A stretch of 64,000 nt of DNA from Enchytraeus crypticus (taxonomy: Eukaryota > Annelida > Clitellata > Enchytraeida > Enchytraeidae). The translations under genes and the position numbers were made by a program. Shown piece after piece: positions 43,411 through 55,129 of this stretch; position 1 is the first letter of the stretch, and every line of letters starts with the position of its first letter. Below the pieces are notes generated by a model. That model did not search any database. It was not told the DNA's origin and was given only the letters and a program-made list of their open reading frames with translations. Location of the stretch: NCBI GenBank assembly GCA_905160935.1, contig CAJHZI010000240.1, positions 1,490,501 to 1,554,500 of the forward strand. Direction: 5' to 3'.

Positions 43411-46400
43411 GGTATTGTTATTTACAAATTAAAACTTATCTAATTGTGTTGTGACCTATATCAGTCTTCAAGATTACTTTGTAAGGTATTTATGATTAAA
43501 ACAAGTAATGTTACACAGTATAGACCAGATTGATACAATTGGCACATGGTTCGTAGTGCTGTTGTTCTACTTTTCGAATCTATATTTCTAAACATTATGT
43601 TTATAAATAGAATTTTTTTCTATATTTCGTCATATAATCATTATGTTAATCATTGTACTGAAATGTCTATTTAGTCGACGTGGACAGTTCACGATTGTGC
43701 CGATAATGGTGGGGTCAGTTAGCTTGGAACAAGAGCGGACTTATGGCAAGGCTCTGTCCCGCTATCTAGCTGACCCAGATAATCTCTTCGTTATCTCGTC
43801 AGACTTCTGTCACTGGGGTCTGTATTGATATCGGTAACTATTCAGAATCGGTAACTTGTCAGAATTTATTGTGTTGAAGTTTGTCTTGCTTTTTTCTCGC
43901 TTTTTACTCGCTTTCTCTCACTATTTTCTCACTTTAAAGTATCTTTCTGAGATTCATTTTGCTGTACGTTATCTTGCTGTAGCCTATCTTGCTATAGTTT
44001 ATCTTACTGTAATTTATCTTACTGTAATTTATCTCGCTTTAATGTCTTGCTACAATTTATATAGCTATAATTTATCTTGCTGTAATTTATCTCGCTTTAA
44101 TATGTCTTGGTACAATTTATTTAGCTATAATATAATTTATCGTTGCTGTAATTTATTTCACTTTAATGTGTTTTGGTGCAATATATCTAGCTGTAATGTA
44201 TCTTGCTGTAATTCATCTCGTTATAAATGGCGTATGCTTAAGGTCTACAAGATAATATTATAGTGATGTACAAATTGTAATTAATTAAGAATAATTACTA
44301 ATAAATAAATATATATATATGTATATATATATATATATGTATTGCATATAATAAATATATATATATATATATATATAATATGATTAAATCAGTTAAATTA
44401 ATATTCGTTAGATTTATATAAATATAATTGTTTGATCACATTGATTTAATGATTTAAAATACTATTGTTTAATCCATTGATTTAATTAATAAAAATGTAA
44501 TTGTTTTATCCAATGATTTAATTAATAAAAATATAATTGTTTTATCCAATGATTTAATGATTTACAAAATCATTGTTTAATCCATTGAATATAATATTAT
44601 TGTTCCATTTCTATATAGGACAGAGGTTCGACTATACCTATTATGACAAATCACAGGGAGCAATCTGGCAATCCATCGAGCATTTAGATAGACTAGTGAG
44701 TATTCAGTTTTGTAAAGATTTCCTGCCATCATGTCTACTAAATTTCAAACAATAATATGCAGAGTAAAAATGTCATGAGAAATAATTTTTTTTTGCTTAC
44801 AACATATTCTTATTATATACAGTGTCTCTCTTTTCCTTTCTAGCAGGCCTATTAGTGAAAGCCAATAATTAAATATTTGTCAGTATTTGTTTTGTCTTGA
44901 AGCTACCAATCTGATGTAGGAAAAGCTGAAGTTAATTCTAGCGTCTTACAAATAAAGTCTAATGCTGCCTTGACTCTGCAGTCTGAAGGCGCCATTAGCA
45001 ATTGATTCTTCATAAAAGGCTAACACTATAATAACATCACCAGATCTGTTGAGGATTGGATTGTTATTGTTGTTGTTGTTGTTGTTATTGTTATTGTTGT
45101 TATGTCATTGTTCTCCGATTTTAAATATTTTCATCATCATCATCATCTTCCCTTGAATCGCAGTTTAACTAGGGTCGTGATACGAATACACTGTCTGAAA
45201 TCCTCTCTGTCCTACATCATATCATCTATCAGTCAATCCCCTATTTGAGACCTGCATTCGTTTAAATTTTTGTAGCAATTTCTGGAGCCTAGGCGCTCAC
45301 CAACCGAATGCCCTTTCTGACGTTGGTAAATATTTACAAATATTAAATATTTTACATTTCGATTTTAAATATTTTACATTTCGTTATTAATATAATTTAT
45401 TGCTGATAAAGGGTATGGAGAGAATAGAGGCAATGGATCACTCGGGATTCAACGAATATCTCAAGCACTATGACAACACCATCTGTGGACGCCATCCTAT
45501 TGGAATTCTCCTAGGGGTTAGTGACTAAGCTCTCTGCCTAACCTCAAAAATGCATCTTCTTAAATTGTTTTCTTCTTAAATTGTTTGATTGATGCTTTTA
45601 TTTTGCTTTCTATTTATTTTAACTATTTTCGTGTGTTTGTTTTCATTTTGTATAGTATATGCTGTATTACGATCTAATAAACATATCTCTCTCTCTCTCT
45701 CTCTGTATCTCAGTCCTTTCGCGATGTTTATGATCTTTACTAAGACAAGAACTCCAGTGTTGGTATGGCAGTACTAAGGGTGTTTAGGAAACTTTAAGTC
45801 TTCTAATTGACCTTCACTATTTGTACTGGCTGCACTATTTGTATTGGCACTCTTTGTACTGTCTGTACCTGCTGTAGTATTTGACATTTGTACTGGCAGT
45901 ACTATTTGTACAGGCTGTACTACTTGTACAGCCTGTACAAGTAGTACAGCTAGTATGGCTGTACTATTTGTAATGGCTGTACTATTTGTAATGGCTGTAC
46001 TACTTGTAATGGCTGAACTATTTGTACAGGCTGCATTACTACTAATGGCTGAACTGTTTGTACAGGCTGTACTATTTGTAATGGCTGTACTACTTGTAAT
46101 GGCTGAACTATTTATACAGGCTGTACTACTTGTAAAGGCTGAACTATTTGTACAGGCTGTACTACTTGTAATGGCTGTACTATTTGTAATGGCTGTACTA
46201 TTTGTAATGGCTGAACTATTTGTACAGGCTGTACTACTGACTGTACTTTTTGTACTGGTTGTACTGTTTGTAGTGATTGTACTTGCTGTATTATTTATAC
46301 TAGCTGTACTATTTGTACTGGCTGTACTGCTTATACTATCTGTACTATTACCAAGAGTACAAGTTAATAGCAAAAAACATGTATTGATGAATTACTGTAG

Positions 46401-46573
46401 GTAATAGTAACTCAGTAAAGTGTTGATTGTTGTAGACTATAGAAGCATTGAGAGAAACAGGCAACGGGCACCAGTATCAACTCAAGTTCACTCGCTATGC
46501 TCAGTCGTCAAAGTGCCGCAATAAAAACGACTCTTCCGTTAGCTACGCCTCCGCCGCCTTCACTATCAAATAA
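39895..46573 (+). CDS. MEMO1: MEMO1 (mediator of ErbB2-driven cell motility 1)
   Basis: Nine exons: 39895-39946, 40825-40906, 41412-41480, 42689-42801, 43117-43228, 43675-43817, 44619-44695, 45412-45516 and 46436-46573. GT-AG junctions and consistent phases give 296 aa against 297 in human. The start [18 protein letters not shown] aligns with the family N-terminus. The expected metal-site residues are all present: His46 in [10 protein letters not shown], His78 in GPSHNVHL and Cys241 in [21 protein letters not shown] is also intact, and the protein ends [13 protein letters not shown] proteins adopt a fold related to non-haem iron dioxygenases, bind copper or iron, and link receptor signalling to microtubule capture and motility; this is family knowledge. 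The last intron holds an 18-bp minisatellite. Confidence 0.96.
40355..40545 (+). repeat. Repeat family D copy
   Basis: GAAGGCATAGGAGGCCCACC, CACTCATATGTAGACAACAA, GTGGAGGCGTTAAATACCAT and the tail GGACCTCCCAGTGGGCGGTA, in MEMO1 intron 1. Confidence 0.88.
41736..41870 (+). repeat. Repeat family E copy with 20-bp tandem amplification
   Basis: A standard copy whose end (GGATGATGTCAGGGACGTCA) is repeated four times in tandem with one- to two-base changes. In MEMO1 intron 3. Confidence 0.92.
41970..42125 (+). repeat. SINE family A copy with CT tail
   Basis: TGGACCCAGTGGCGATGTCG, a modified B box (GGTTCATATCC), CATTGCTTTCGAGTGAGGAA, then a short (CT)n run. Confidence 0.85.
42841..42965 (+). repeat. 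Repeat family G (tRNA-like SINE) copy
   Basis: CCAGTGGCTTGTTGTCAAGC, B-box-like GGGTTCAAATAC, GTGCTCTCCCCGTTACTGAT and AGCAGGAACCTGCTGTTAAA. It starts about 40 bases after the MEMO1 exon 4 donor. Confidence 0.75.
43373..43411. repeat. (TTA)n microsatellite
   Basis: About 13 TTA units, in MEMO1 intron 5. Confidence 0.95.
43930..44230. repeat. Degenerate repeat of about 15 bp
   Basis: Many copies of TTGCTGTAATTTATC/TCGCTTTAATGT type in MEMO1 intron 6, followed by TA runs at about 44310-44380 and an irregular ~38-bp repeat (CATTGATTTAATTAATAAAA) to about 44590, close to exon 7. Confidence 0.8.
45130..45332 (+). repeat. Repeat family F copy
   Basis: (ATC)n head, CCTTGAATCGCAGTTTAACT, TGGAGCCTAGGCGCTCACCA and CGAATGCCCTTTCTGACGTT. 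It ends about 80 bases before MEMO1 exon 8. Confidence 0.88.
45840..46360. repeat. 18-bp minisatellite in the last MEMO1 intron
   Basis: Nearly 30 units of GCTGTACTATTTGTAATG and variants (CTTGTACAG). Because 18 is divisible by three, open frames exist on both strands; they are repetitive artefacts. Confidence 0.95.
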
Positions 46574-48545
46574 CTCTAAAGACTCTGTGCGGCCAAGCCT
46601 TGTGGCACATCCGCTAAGCTCCGTGATGTCTCATCAACGACCAAATCAACTTTAAACTCGGAGTATATGTGCGAGACTTTGATAGTTAATGGAACAGAAC
46701 TAATTACCATATCGTAACCCTAGTTAAACTGGGATAAAAGGGAAGATGATGATGATGAACTAATTCTATTTATAATTGCCATCACCGGAGTTTAAATAAT
46801 AAATAATCCACATATTACGTCTATTTCCTCATCCTAGAATACCTCCTTTATTACAAGAACGATGTCAGGGACATCATACGTGTAATAAATGTATTTACCT
46901 ATCCTCTGCCTGCAAATAGATAGCTGTTTGGTAAGATTTTCACTTGTTTGAGAGTACCTAAAAATCAGCCCAAAAGCCACGAAACTGCTTATGCGCCGGT
47001 ATTATCGTTTTAGCTTGAATTGCACAAGTCTAAGAATACTCGAGGTAGCAGTTTATCTATAATTTCTATGCCTTATACGTGCTATAGCTTGTCTTTAGAG
47101 CTTATACCACCTGCTGGTACTTGTATTAAATTTCAAGCAAGCAGCAACAGTCGTTGATGGATCTATAGATAATTAATTAATGAATTAGGCAATGAATGTG
47201 ATTTTTTATTTTCTATCTGCTGCTTTATGTTCTATGTTTTTCTATGTAACGACCGTATGTTTATGCTTTTACCATGTGTATTGTCTGTGCACTTGTAAAA
47301 CAACTACACAAGTGTCAGTATCTTTATTTTCATTGAAAAATAATGATGGCTGAAACTATATGCAAATAGGTCCAATGAATGAAACATAAAGTTGCGTTCT
47401 CAAGTGCCGACATATATTTGCGCTCTTTAGTGAATTTCTTTGTAGCATTAAATGACATTGTGGAGGCAAATAGTCGTTACAAAGTATGCACATTATACAT
47501 TGCAATAACGCGTAGCGATACTCTGACTAATGTTGTCACGGATGACAGAAGCACGCTCATTGTATTGTCGTTAGATTTCTGTGACTGTAACACCGTTGTT
47601 ATAACAACGTCTATGAATTTGCAAACCAACTATTGTAGAAGCTTGTTATACTTAATAAACTTGTGCAGAAGCCCAGCCGTTTAATTTGATATATTTATAT
47701 TATAATTTCTGAAGTAGTTCTGTGTAAGTTGAGTTCTGTGTAAGCTGAGTTCTGTGTAAGCTGATTTCTGTGTAAGCTGAGTTCTGTGTAAGCCGAGTTC
47801 TGTGTAAGCCGAGTTCTGTGTAAGCCGAGTTCTGTGTAAGCTGAGTTCTGTGTAAGCCGAGTTCTGTGTAAGCCGAGTTCTGTGTAAGCTGAGTTCTGTG
47901 TAAGATAAGTTCTGTGTAAGCTGAGTTCTGTGTAAGTTGAGTTATGAGTAAGCCGAGTTCTGCGTAAGCGGAGTTCTGCGTAAGCTGAGTTCTGTGTAAG
48001 CTGAGTTCTGTGTAAGCTGAGTTCTGTGGATGATACTAACAACTAACGGAGATCGTTAAAACCGACATTAAACCTGATTTATTATTACGTTCTTGTAACA
48101 AAACTATTATCCATAAATAACCATTGACCATTTTCATATGAAACAGTGAATACATTTCAAGAAATTCTTACAATTGTTTCAGTTCCAGTAAATGATAATA
48201 TATGACTGTCCAACTGTCTTTACAATGTACAATGTATAAATGTAGTTTATGAAACAGCACAGACACAAAGTGTCCCACCATTGAATCGATAGATCCTATT
48301 GGTCATTGAGAAACTAAAGAGGGCAATAAGAGAGAATAAAATGAAAACATTCTTGCTTGAAACCTGATAGATATATCATTACAAAGGTTTTACATTGATA
48401 ACATGTCCGATGCTATTTTACAAGTTAATATGATTCTAGTCATAAGTGAACTATAAATACAGAACTATACTGTGCTTCTAGTACGAGTTAACTTATTACT
48501 GTTCTCTCCTAGAATAGGATCATCGCATTCCTTTGTTCTCGTCGA
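46574..48545. other. Convergent intergenic region between MEMO1 and TOMM20
   Basis: Holds both 3' UTRs. A family F tail (46700-46760) and family E fragment (46816-46876) follow the MEMO1 stop; a LINE-tail-like fragment is at about 47525-47585. A 16-bp minisatellite is at 47710-48030. For TOMM20 an AATAAA on the minus strand lies at 48083-48078. No other gene seen. Confidence 0.6.
47710..48030. repeat. 16-bp minisatellite
   Basis: About 20 units of AGTTCTGTGTAAGCTG with CTG/CCG/TTG variants. The 115-aa open frame across it repeats a 16-residue pattern because 3 x 16 = 48 bases; it is not a gene. Confidence 0.97.
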
Positions 48546-51500
48546 TTACTCCAAATCATCTTCTGTCATCTGCCCTGCCAGGTCTCCCATGCCTGGAGGA
48601 ACATTGACCCCTGCGCTAGCCGCTATCCGCTAAAACAACACAGCAAAAGATTTTCATTATTTTCTATATTTTTATTTTCTACATCTTAATTGTTTAATAT
48701 ATCTGAGACCACAATTGACGTGGGATGCGGTAATTAAGAAGGAAATGTAAAATAGGGGATTGACTGATGATATGGTGTGGGATAGGGAGGACTGGAGAAA
48801 GTCTATTCGTATCCCGACCCTGGTTAAACTGGGATTTAAGGGAATATGATGATGATGATGATTAATTGTTTAATATCTAATAATAGTCATTGTTTAATAT
48901 TAACATTGTTATCCTTAATAAACCAGCAGTGACATTAGTAAGAACCAGACAGTATAAAACACAGAATTCAGTCTCAACAACTAACGCTTCAAGCAGATCA
49001 AGTCAGGAATGCCTGTTTAAGCTTCGAGTCAGTGGCCGTCTCAAATTAGGAGCTTACTTAGCGGTACATTTGTCTTTGTTATGGGATCAACTTATCAATT
49101 AACGGAATGCTATTACGGATCATTAAAGCAAACTTTGATTACAATTATGTACCTTGAACCTACCTGTTGACAGGACACTAAAGTGAGAGAGAGAGAGAGA
49201 GTAATACAACTATACAGTACAAGAACATTACAGTGAGCTAGTGGCACATCGATAACCGAGTTATCAAATTTCTCAGACTCCAAATGAGTTCTCCTATTGC
49301 ACAGTCTATACTGACATTAAATTCTACTTACTTTCTCTTAGATTAAAGCATCTCTTCAGCCTACAAAGACTGAATTTATCTGATTTTGTGATATCAGGTG
49401 TTGCATGCAAAAGACAAAATAAACAACTCTAAAATACAAAAGGGATTAGTTTAAAAAAAACAATACTTAGTGATTAATGATGGTGAATACTTAATCATTC
49501 TGTCATCATCATCATCATCATCATCTTCCTTTGAATCCCAGTTTAACCAGAGTCGGGATACAAATAGACTGTCTCAAATCCTCTCTGTCCTACACCATAC
49601 CACCAGCCAATCCCCTATTTGAGACTTTTCCATTAATTAAAATTTTTGTAGCAATTTCTGGAGTCTAGGCGCTCACCAACCGAATGCCCTTTCTGACATT
49701 GGTATGGATCTTAGTGCTTTGATCACCTTCTATGACACGTGCAGTCACCGGTTGGTCAATTCTTCAAACAGCCCGGACAAAGGATTAATACTTAATGTTT
49801 CTGTAAATAAAATAAATTAATACGTGAAATTGTCCAACCTTTCCAGCGATGGGAAGCCTGAGAAGCAGCAGCTGGAAGACCTGAGGAGGAAGAGACTGCT
49901 GTAGGACCTGCAGCAGCTGCTGAGGCTGTCCACACACAGCTACAGCGTTGCTCAAGTGATCTACTCCGTTCTCTATGTCACCTGCCGTGTCAATCAATTC
50001 ATTGATCAATTTATCGATCATTAATTTGTTAATCAATTATTCAGTAAATCAAGTAATCAATCAATCAATCATCAATCAATCAATTCATCAATCAATCAAT
50101 TCATCAATCAATTCATCAAACAATTAATTCATCAATCAATTAATCATTTAATTCAGCAATCAATCAATTTATCAATCAATCAATTCATCAATTATACAGC
50201 CATTTTCTAACTTTTCCAACACTTTTTAACTACCGGCTGGAGTGGCGATGTCGGTAAGATATTCGACCGAGGATATAGAGAATATAGAGATGAGATTTAG
50301 AGACTATAGAGATGAGATATAGAGATCGGTATAGAGATGAGATATAGAGATCAATATAGAGATGAGATATAGAGATCAATATAGAGATGAGATACAGAGA
50401 TGAGACATAGAGATGAGACATAGAGATGAGATATAGAGATGAGATTAGAACACCTGTGGCAAGCAGCTCTTCTCCTAACTGAACTTCCTGAAGGAAGAAT
50501 CTCTGCATGGACTCTGTGTCCTGTAGATCTGGAATCTGAATGATCGTGTAACACGTACTATATCAAAGCTTCATATCAGATAGCCACAATTAACAAAATT
50601 ATCACGCCATAGGCAGCTATCTCTTACAGGTTTAACAACGATAAATGTCAGCAGATAAACAAAGCATTTATTATCATTTAATACATTTAAAACATTTTAA
50701 CTTTTAATATTATTATTACTAATTAATTAATTTTCAAATTCTTTATACTAATTATTTATTATTAATATTATTATTTCCCTTACATTGTTAAATATTATTA
50801 CAGTTATTTTACATGTTAGTATTATTTTATTATAAATTTATTAATTATCTATAATATAAATTGACAATAATATGAAAATGTGCTCAAATGAAATCTGCCA
50901 CATTTTTCAAAGTAAAATTGTCTATAAACACAGCTTACAAAAGTGTAACTTTACCTCTGAACTAACTTTAGCATGCTCTTTAGCACTTTGTCTTGCTTTT
51001 CGTCTTCCTAAATTTACCATACAGACACAAACAATTGCATACATGTGTATTAATTGCGTATTGTGCAAGATGTTACATATTCAACGACACGTGTCAACCT
51101 CCTTCAATAATGCAAAGTTTAATATCAGCTTTCACATACCAACAGTTTTGTTGGAGTTGATTTAACTGCAATTAAAACTCTGATAATTACAAGCAACTCT
51201 GCTACAATGGCTCACTAAGAGTACAAAGAAACTGGTTATTCATACATTATAGTCCATACACACCTTATGCAAAATAATCAGTTGTTAATCATCAGGCGTA
51301 AATGATACAATCTCAGTACAAAATTAAGCTTCAAAAGAAGTTTTGAGCAATCTTATAAACAATAAAGAGAAAATAGTAAGTTGTTTACTTCGAGTCTAAT
51401 AGAGTACCTCAAAGATTCATGAATCTACAATGTATAGACTGATACTTGTACGCAACTTAAGCCGCTATGTTGCTTACTATTGATATCAATTGCAGGTGTA

Positions 51501-52186
51501 TAATATATTGAATAGCACAGAGAAAGGCAATGAAACATTTAAATAACAGTCATGACAGTAAATGCAAATTAATCCTATGTATTTAATATTTTTCTAGGTA
51601 TAGAAGAATGATGAAACATTTCAATAACAATCATGACAATAAATACAAATTAATCCTAGTAATTTAGTAATTTATAGGTATAGAAGAAAGAATAATGGCA
51701 TTAGGCCATGTAGGTATTAGGTATTGGCTGGTATAGAGCCCAAGTGAAAAAAGAACATGTATAACCACAACTAGAACTATGTATAACGTCAATTTTCTGT
51801 CTCGAATGCATATGAGCGACGTGGAGAGCACAGGATTTGACCCTGCACTTAGTAATCCGTAATCGGACAATTTGCAAACAAGCTTTCTGCTCAGCCCATA
51901 AAGTTTTATATTTATCAGATCTGAGAGATAATTGCAATTTGACAGGGATAAAAGATTTCACAGTGCTCTGCTTTATTGTAGAACAAAGACAATAAACAAT
52001 AGATGTCTAATTTATATATTTATGCAAATTTAAATAAATTCAACATGTGTAAGTGAACTTACTTTCTCGTAATTTAGTTTTAAACAATGGATCACTACGT
52101 CGCTTGTGGTCAAAATAAAAGCAGTATCCGACAAAAGCCAGACCAGCTCCTGCTGCGGCTATACTAAGTGCAGATTTAGATAACAT
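48546..52186 (-). CDS. TOMM20: TOMM20, mitochondrial outer-membrane import receptor subunit
   Basis: Five exons, in coding order: 52186-52063, 51007-50955, 50535-50454, 49981-49839 and 48629-48546. GT-AG junctions and consistent phases give 161 aa (human 145). The N-terminus is a single membrane anchor (about residues 6-24, ALSIAAAGAGLAFVGYCF) followed by the basic, family-typical FDHKRRSDPLFKTKLRERR. The cytosolic receptor part has MQRFFLQEVQLGEELLATG and GVDHLSNAVAVCGQPQQLL, the TPR-like presequence-binding groove, and LQQSLPPQVFQLLL. The C-terminus is longer than in human and rich in Gly/Pro, but keeps the acidic end MTEDDLE. TOMM20 recognises mitochondrial presequences and hands them to the TOM40 channel. 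Exon 2 (53 bases) is short but agrees with family sequence and phase. Intron 3 is almost entirely tandem repeat. Confidence 0.96.
48733..48865 (-). repeat. Repeat family F copy, reverse
   Basis: AATAGGGGATTGACTGATGA, ATTCGTATCCCGACCCTGGT and TAAACTGGGATTTAAGGGAA, then (ATG)n. It starts about 100 bases from the last TOMM20 exon. Confidence 0.88.
49140..49203 (+). repeat. Isolated family C tail
   Basis: ATGTACCTTGAACCTACCTG then a GAGAGA run, in TOMM20 intron 4. Confidence 0.75.
49502..49786 (+). repeat. Repeat family F, long copy
   Basis: (ATC)n, then CCTTTGAATCCCAGTTTAAC, ATTTGAGACTTTTCCATTAA and TGCAGTCACCGGTTGGTCAA. Close match to 22725-22998. It ends about 50 bases from TOMM20 exon 4. 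Confidence 0.9.
49992..50195. repeat. (TCAA)n-rich tract next to the TOMM20 exon 4 acceptor
   Basis: Irregular TCAATCAATCAATTCATCAA sequence, beginning about ten bases from the exon 4 acceptor at 49981. Confidence 0.92.
50234..50275 (+). repeat. SINE family A head fragment
   Basis: GGCTGGAGTGGCGATGTCGG and TAAGATATTCGACCG only. Wedged between two tandem arrays inside TOMM20 intron 3. Confidence 0.8.
50272..50444. repeat. GAGATGAGATATA tandem array next to the TOMM20 exon 3 donor
   Basis: Units of ATAGAGATGAGAT and ATAGAGATCAAT type. The array ends about ten bases from the donor at 50453. Confidence 0.93.
51782..51895 (-). repeat. Repeat family G copy, reverse
   Basis: On the minus strand: GAGCAGAAAGCTTGTTTGCA, B-box-like GGGTCAAATCC and CATTCGAGACAGAAAATTGA. 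In TOMM20 intron 1. Confidence 0.6.
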
Positions 52187-52321
52187 TTTTATTCTGAAAT
52201 AGAGACATATCAATTGTGAATTCAGTCATATACAGAGTTAGTTTTAACTTTTTATATTAAATTTTATACCTAGAATATCTCATAATAATATGTCTCACCT
52301 TTACATAGAAATAAACATGCA

Positions 52322-52560
52322 TTATAGAGAAATTATCAACTATGTAGATATCTATCACTTTTAATATCACAAGTTTAAACCATTGGGCAGTTTAGACTAT
52401 TTTCCATATAACGAGTCCAGTGAATGTCCAAGATTTTACTCTTAGATCAGAGCGGCTGGGATTCGAACCCCCGAGTGTTCAATTCACCTCAGGACCTATC
52501 ATTTTAAACTTCATGACGTTACCCCTACGCAATTAAGACATTCTGGGGATTAAGACATAC
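52322..52560 (-). repeat. SINE family B copy, reverse
   Basis: On the minus strand: TTGCGTAGGGGTAACGTCAT, B box GGGTTCGAATCCC, GCCGCTCTGATCTAAGAGTA and 3' end TTGATAATTTCTCTATAATG. It lies 136 bases upstream of the TOMM20 start codon. Confidence 0.9.
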
Positions 52561-52576
52561 CGACATTCTGTATATA

Positions 52577-52611
52577 TTAGGCTATCTATATATGCTATAT
52601 AGATAGCCTAA
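52577..52611. repeat. Perfect 16-bp inverted repeat with 3-base loop
   Basis: TTAGGCTATCTATATA pairs with TATATAGATAGCCTAA around TGC, without mismatch. Located just outside the SINE B copy at 52322-52560. Confidence 0.97.
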
Positions 52612-53151
52612 AATAATGTAATAACTAGCAAATTATAACATCAGAAAAATGTAGCGCATTATGTAGTAAAGCGTTTTTCATAAATAACCAGAAAGGCAGC
52701 AATGCACAAGAGCGTCCATTCAAAAATTAATTTTAATTTGAAAGTCGAATTAAGCCTGACAAATGAAACATTTTATTTGACAAAAATCTTACTCAAAAAA
52801 TCAATATGTAAAGCTATTATAATTGTATTGGACGTAAGATAGTACTAATAAAAGCACTGCGAATATCTATAATAAGTCACTATTACGTTAATCATCAAAA
52901 TACAGAAATTATAAACCTATTCTGAGTTATTTACAAAATGTGTTTTAAGGAGGGTCAAGGATATTACTTATAATATCGCTCCGTTTGTTTACTTTTAAAG
53001 GTATCGGCATAGATAGAAACAAATAGTAATGAACATTCTTTGATTACCATTTAATTTTCATTAAATCTCATTATGTCGAGTTGTACACTAAACAAAAGCT
53101 TGTAAGAAGATATATAGATCAATGATTTCATTCTGTATCTCTACATTAAAA

Positions 53152-53425
53152 GTAAACACGCGTTATAGTGAAATGATCAACTATGTTGATATCCATCACT
53201 TTTAATACCATTTGTTTAAACCGTTAGGTAATTAATTTAGTTCGTTTTCCGTATAACCAGACTAGTTCAGTGAATGTCTGAGATTTTACTCTCAGATCAA
53301 CGCGGTGTTACGTGCGAGATTCGAACCCACGAGAGTTCAATTGACCCCAGGAACCGTTATTTAATACTTCGAACAACAGGTAAATATTTTGAGGCATCCA
53401 AAATATTAAAGGATGTTAATTCTAA

Positions 53426-53486
<61 letters not shown>

Positions 53487-53504
53487 TATAGCCTATATAT
53501 ATAT

Positions 53505-53537
<33 letters not shown>

Positions 53538-53751
53538 TATTATATATATATGGTTGGAATTAACATCTTTAATATTTTGAAGTCTCAAAATATTACCTGT
53601 TGTTCGAAGTTTTAAATAACGGATCCTGGGGTCAATTGAACTCTCGTGGGTTCGAATCTCGCACGTAACACCGCGTTGATCTGAGAGTAAAATCTCGGAC
53701 ATTCACTGAACTAGTCTGGTTATATATATATATAATATATATATATATATA

Positions 53752-53827
<76 letters not shown>
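53152..53827. repeat. Large inverted repeat of SINE B arms around (TA)n
   Basis: The left arm (53252-53430, reverse SINE B plus flank) and the right arm (53550-53724, forward) are inverted copies of about 175-180 bases with roughly ten differences. A TA-rich spacer of about 120 bases separates them and a further TA run of about 100 bases follows. The reverse SINE B continues left to about 53152. Confidence 0.93.
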
Positions 53828-55129
53828 TGTATATAGCGTCTCAGTTTCCATCCTTGCTAGCCTTCCTTTTGATGGTTTATTTTTAAGTTTTTAAAAAGTT
53901 ATTTATTGTTAGGTTTAGGATAATAGTTAGGTCTAAGCCTGAGAGTGATAATATAGCGGTTAGGGTTAGAGGTAGCATTTCTGCTTTTTTCAAGCATTTC
54001 GTATAATAGATAGCCAATCAACAGACCCGCAGTTTAACTCTCGGGTTCTCATAACTGCTGCGTCACTTTAGAGCGGTAAATTAGCAAGTAAAACTAAAAG
54101 TTTCATTGTATATTCTAAATGTAGTAAAACAAAAAGTCGAACAGAGCGAGAATATTGTCTAAAGAACGTCAAATAGCAAATGACACCGCTAGAAAACACC
54201 GGCGGTTACCAAACAGACAACGCGGTAACTATAGATCCACAATTAAGTAGGCTACTATTGAATAAAGTTCTCAAATGCCAAACACATAAACCTATAGATT
54301 TATCAGAATAGGTAGTAGATACCCAAGGTTCTTATTGATCTTTCATTAATGATCTCTTATATAATGAATTAAACATTCATCATTAGCATTGCTCGATCAC
54401 ATTGCTTTTAGTTATAATATTGCCTACAAGATCAAAATTAAGAATTATGTTACTCACGTCTGCCCTATTGATTGACCGACAAACGACTTTCTTTAATGCT
54501 ATTTTAACAAAATTTATAGATCAGCCCTTCTCTCCTTTCAGTTCTGTCAGTATTCTCGATCTCTTGGCAGCATTCTTTGTATCAACCAGTAGTCAAACAG
54601 TTTACAGCCTCAACAGCTCACCTGGGAGTACATACCTGTACATGTATCTCTTTTCAAAATCATATAAATCTCTTTTCTAAATTTTATAGATCATATACAG
54701 GACTTTGCGGAGCTATAGTTTAATCTAGATCATATACGCAATTAATTATATCATTTATTATTTTATTTAATCTATAGTTATATCGGGTATATAACAATAT
54801 ATACAATTAAACATAAAGGTCTTGTAACCTAATCAAACTATAACTAATATGCTGAATAAGAAGCTGTGTTCATTAAAGAATGAAGTAGTAAACTGTGTTG
54901 TGATGATCAAGGTTTACTTGAATCTGCAATGTGAAAAGATGGCACAGTAAACATTGTTTATTGAGTTTACTCTTACAAAACTGCATTATAGCCTAAATGT
55001 TTTAAATTAACTTCTTAAAGTTTCAGAATGGAATTTTCTCTAAAGAGGAAACTTATTAGCTCAATAGTACATGTATAATCATTATTATTGCTAATTGAGT
55101 TACCAACTGAAACAGGAATATTTCCTGAA

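Larger units (their letters stand above)
52187..55129. other. Divergent intergenic region between TOMM20 and FReD gene 2
   Basis: TOMM20 (minus) and FReD gene 2 (plus) point away from each other, so both promoters should lie here. It holds three SINE B copies, a perfect 16-bp hairpin and a large TA-centred inverted repeat. The stretch 53.85-55.1 kb is AT-rich and without recognisable coding exons. Confidence 0.6.

Noticed and set aside
45774-46404. Overlapping open frames on both strands (186 and 199 codons)
   Set aside because: 18-bp minisatellite inside the last MEMO1 intron; both frames are repeat artefacts.
47695-48042. 115-codon minus-strand frame with a 16-residue repeat
   Set aside because: It arises from a 16-bp minisatellite read in three registers; no gene context.
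53930-53970. TTAGGGTTAG stretch as interstitial telomere repeat
   Set aside because: Only one and a half units; not an array.
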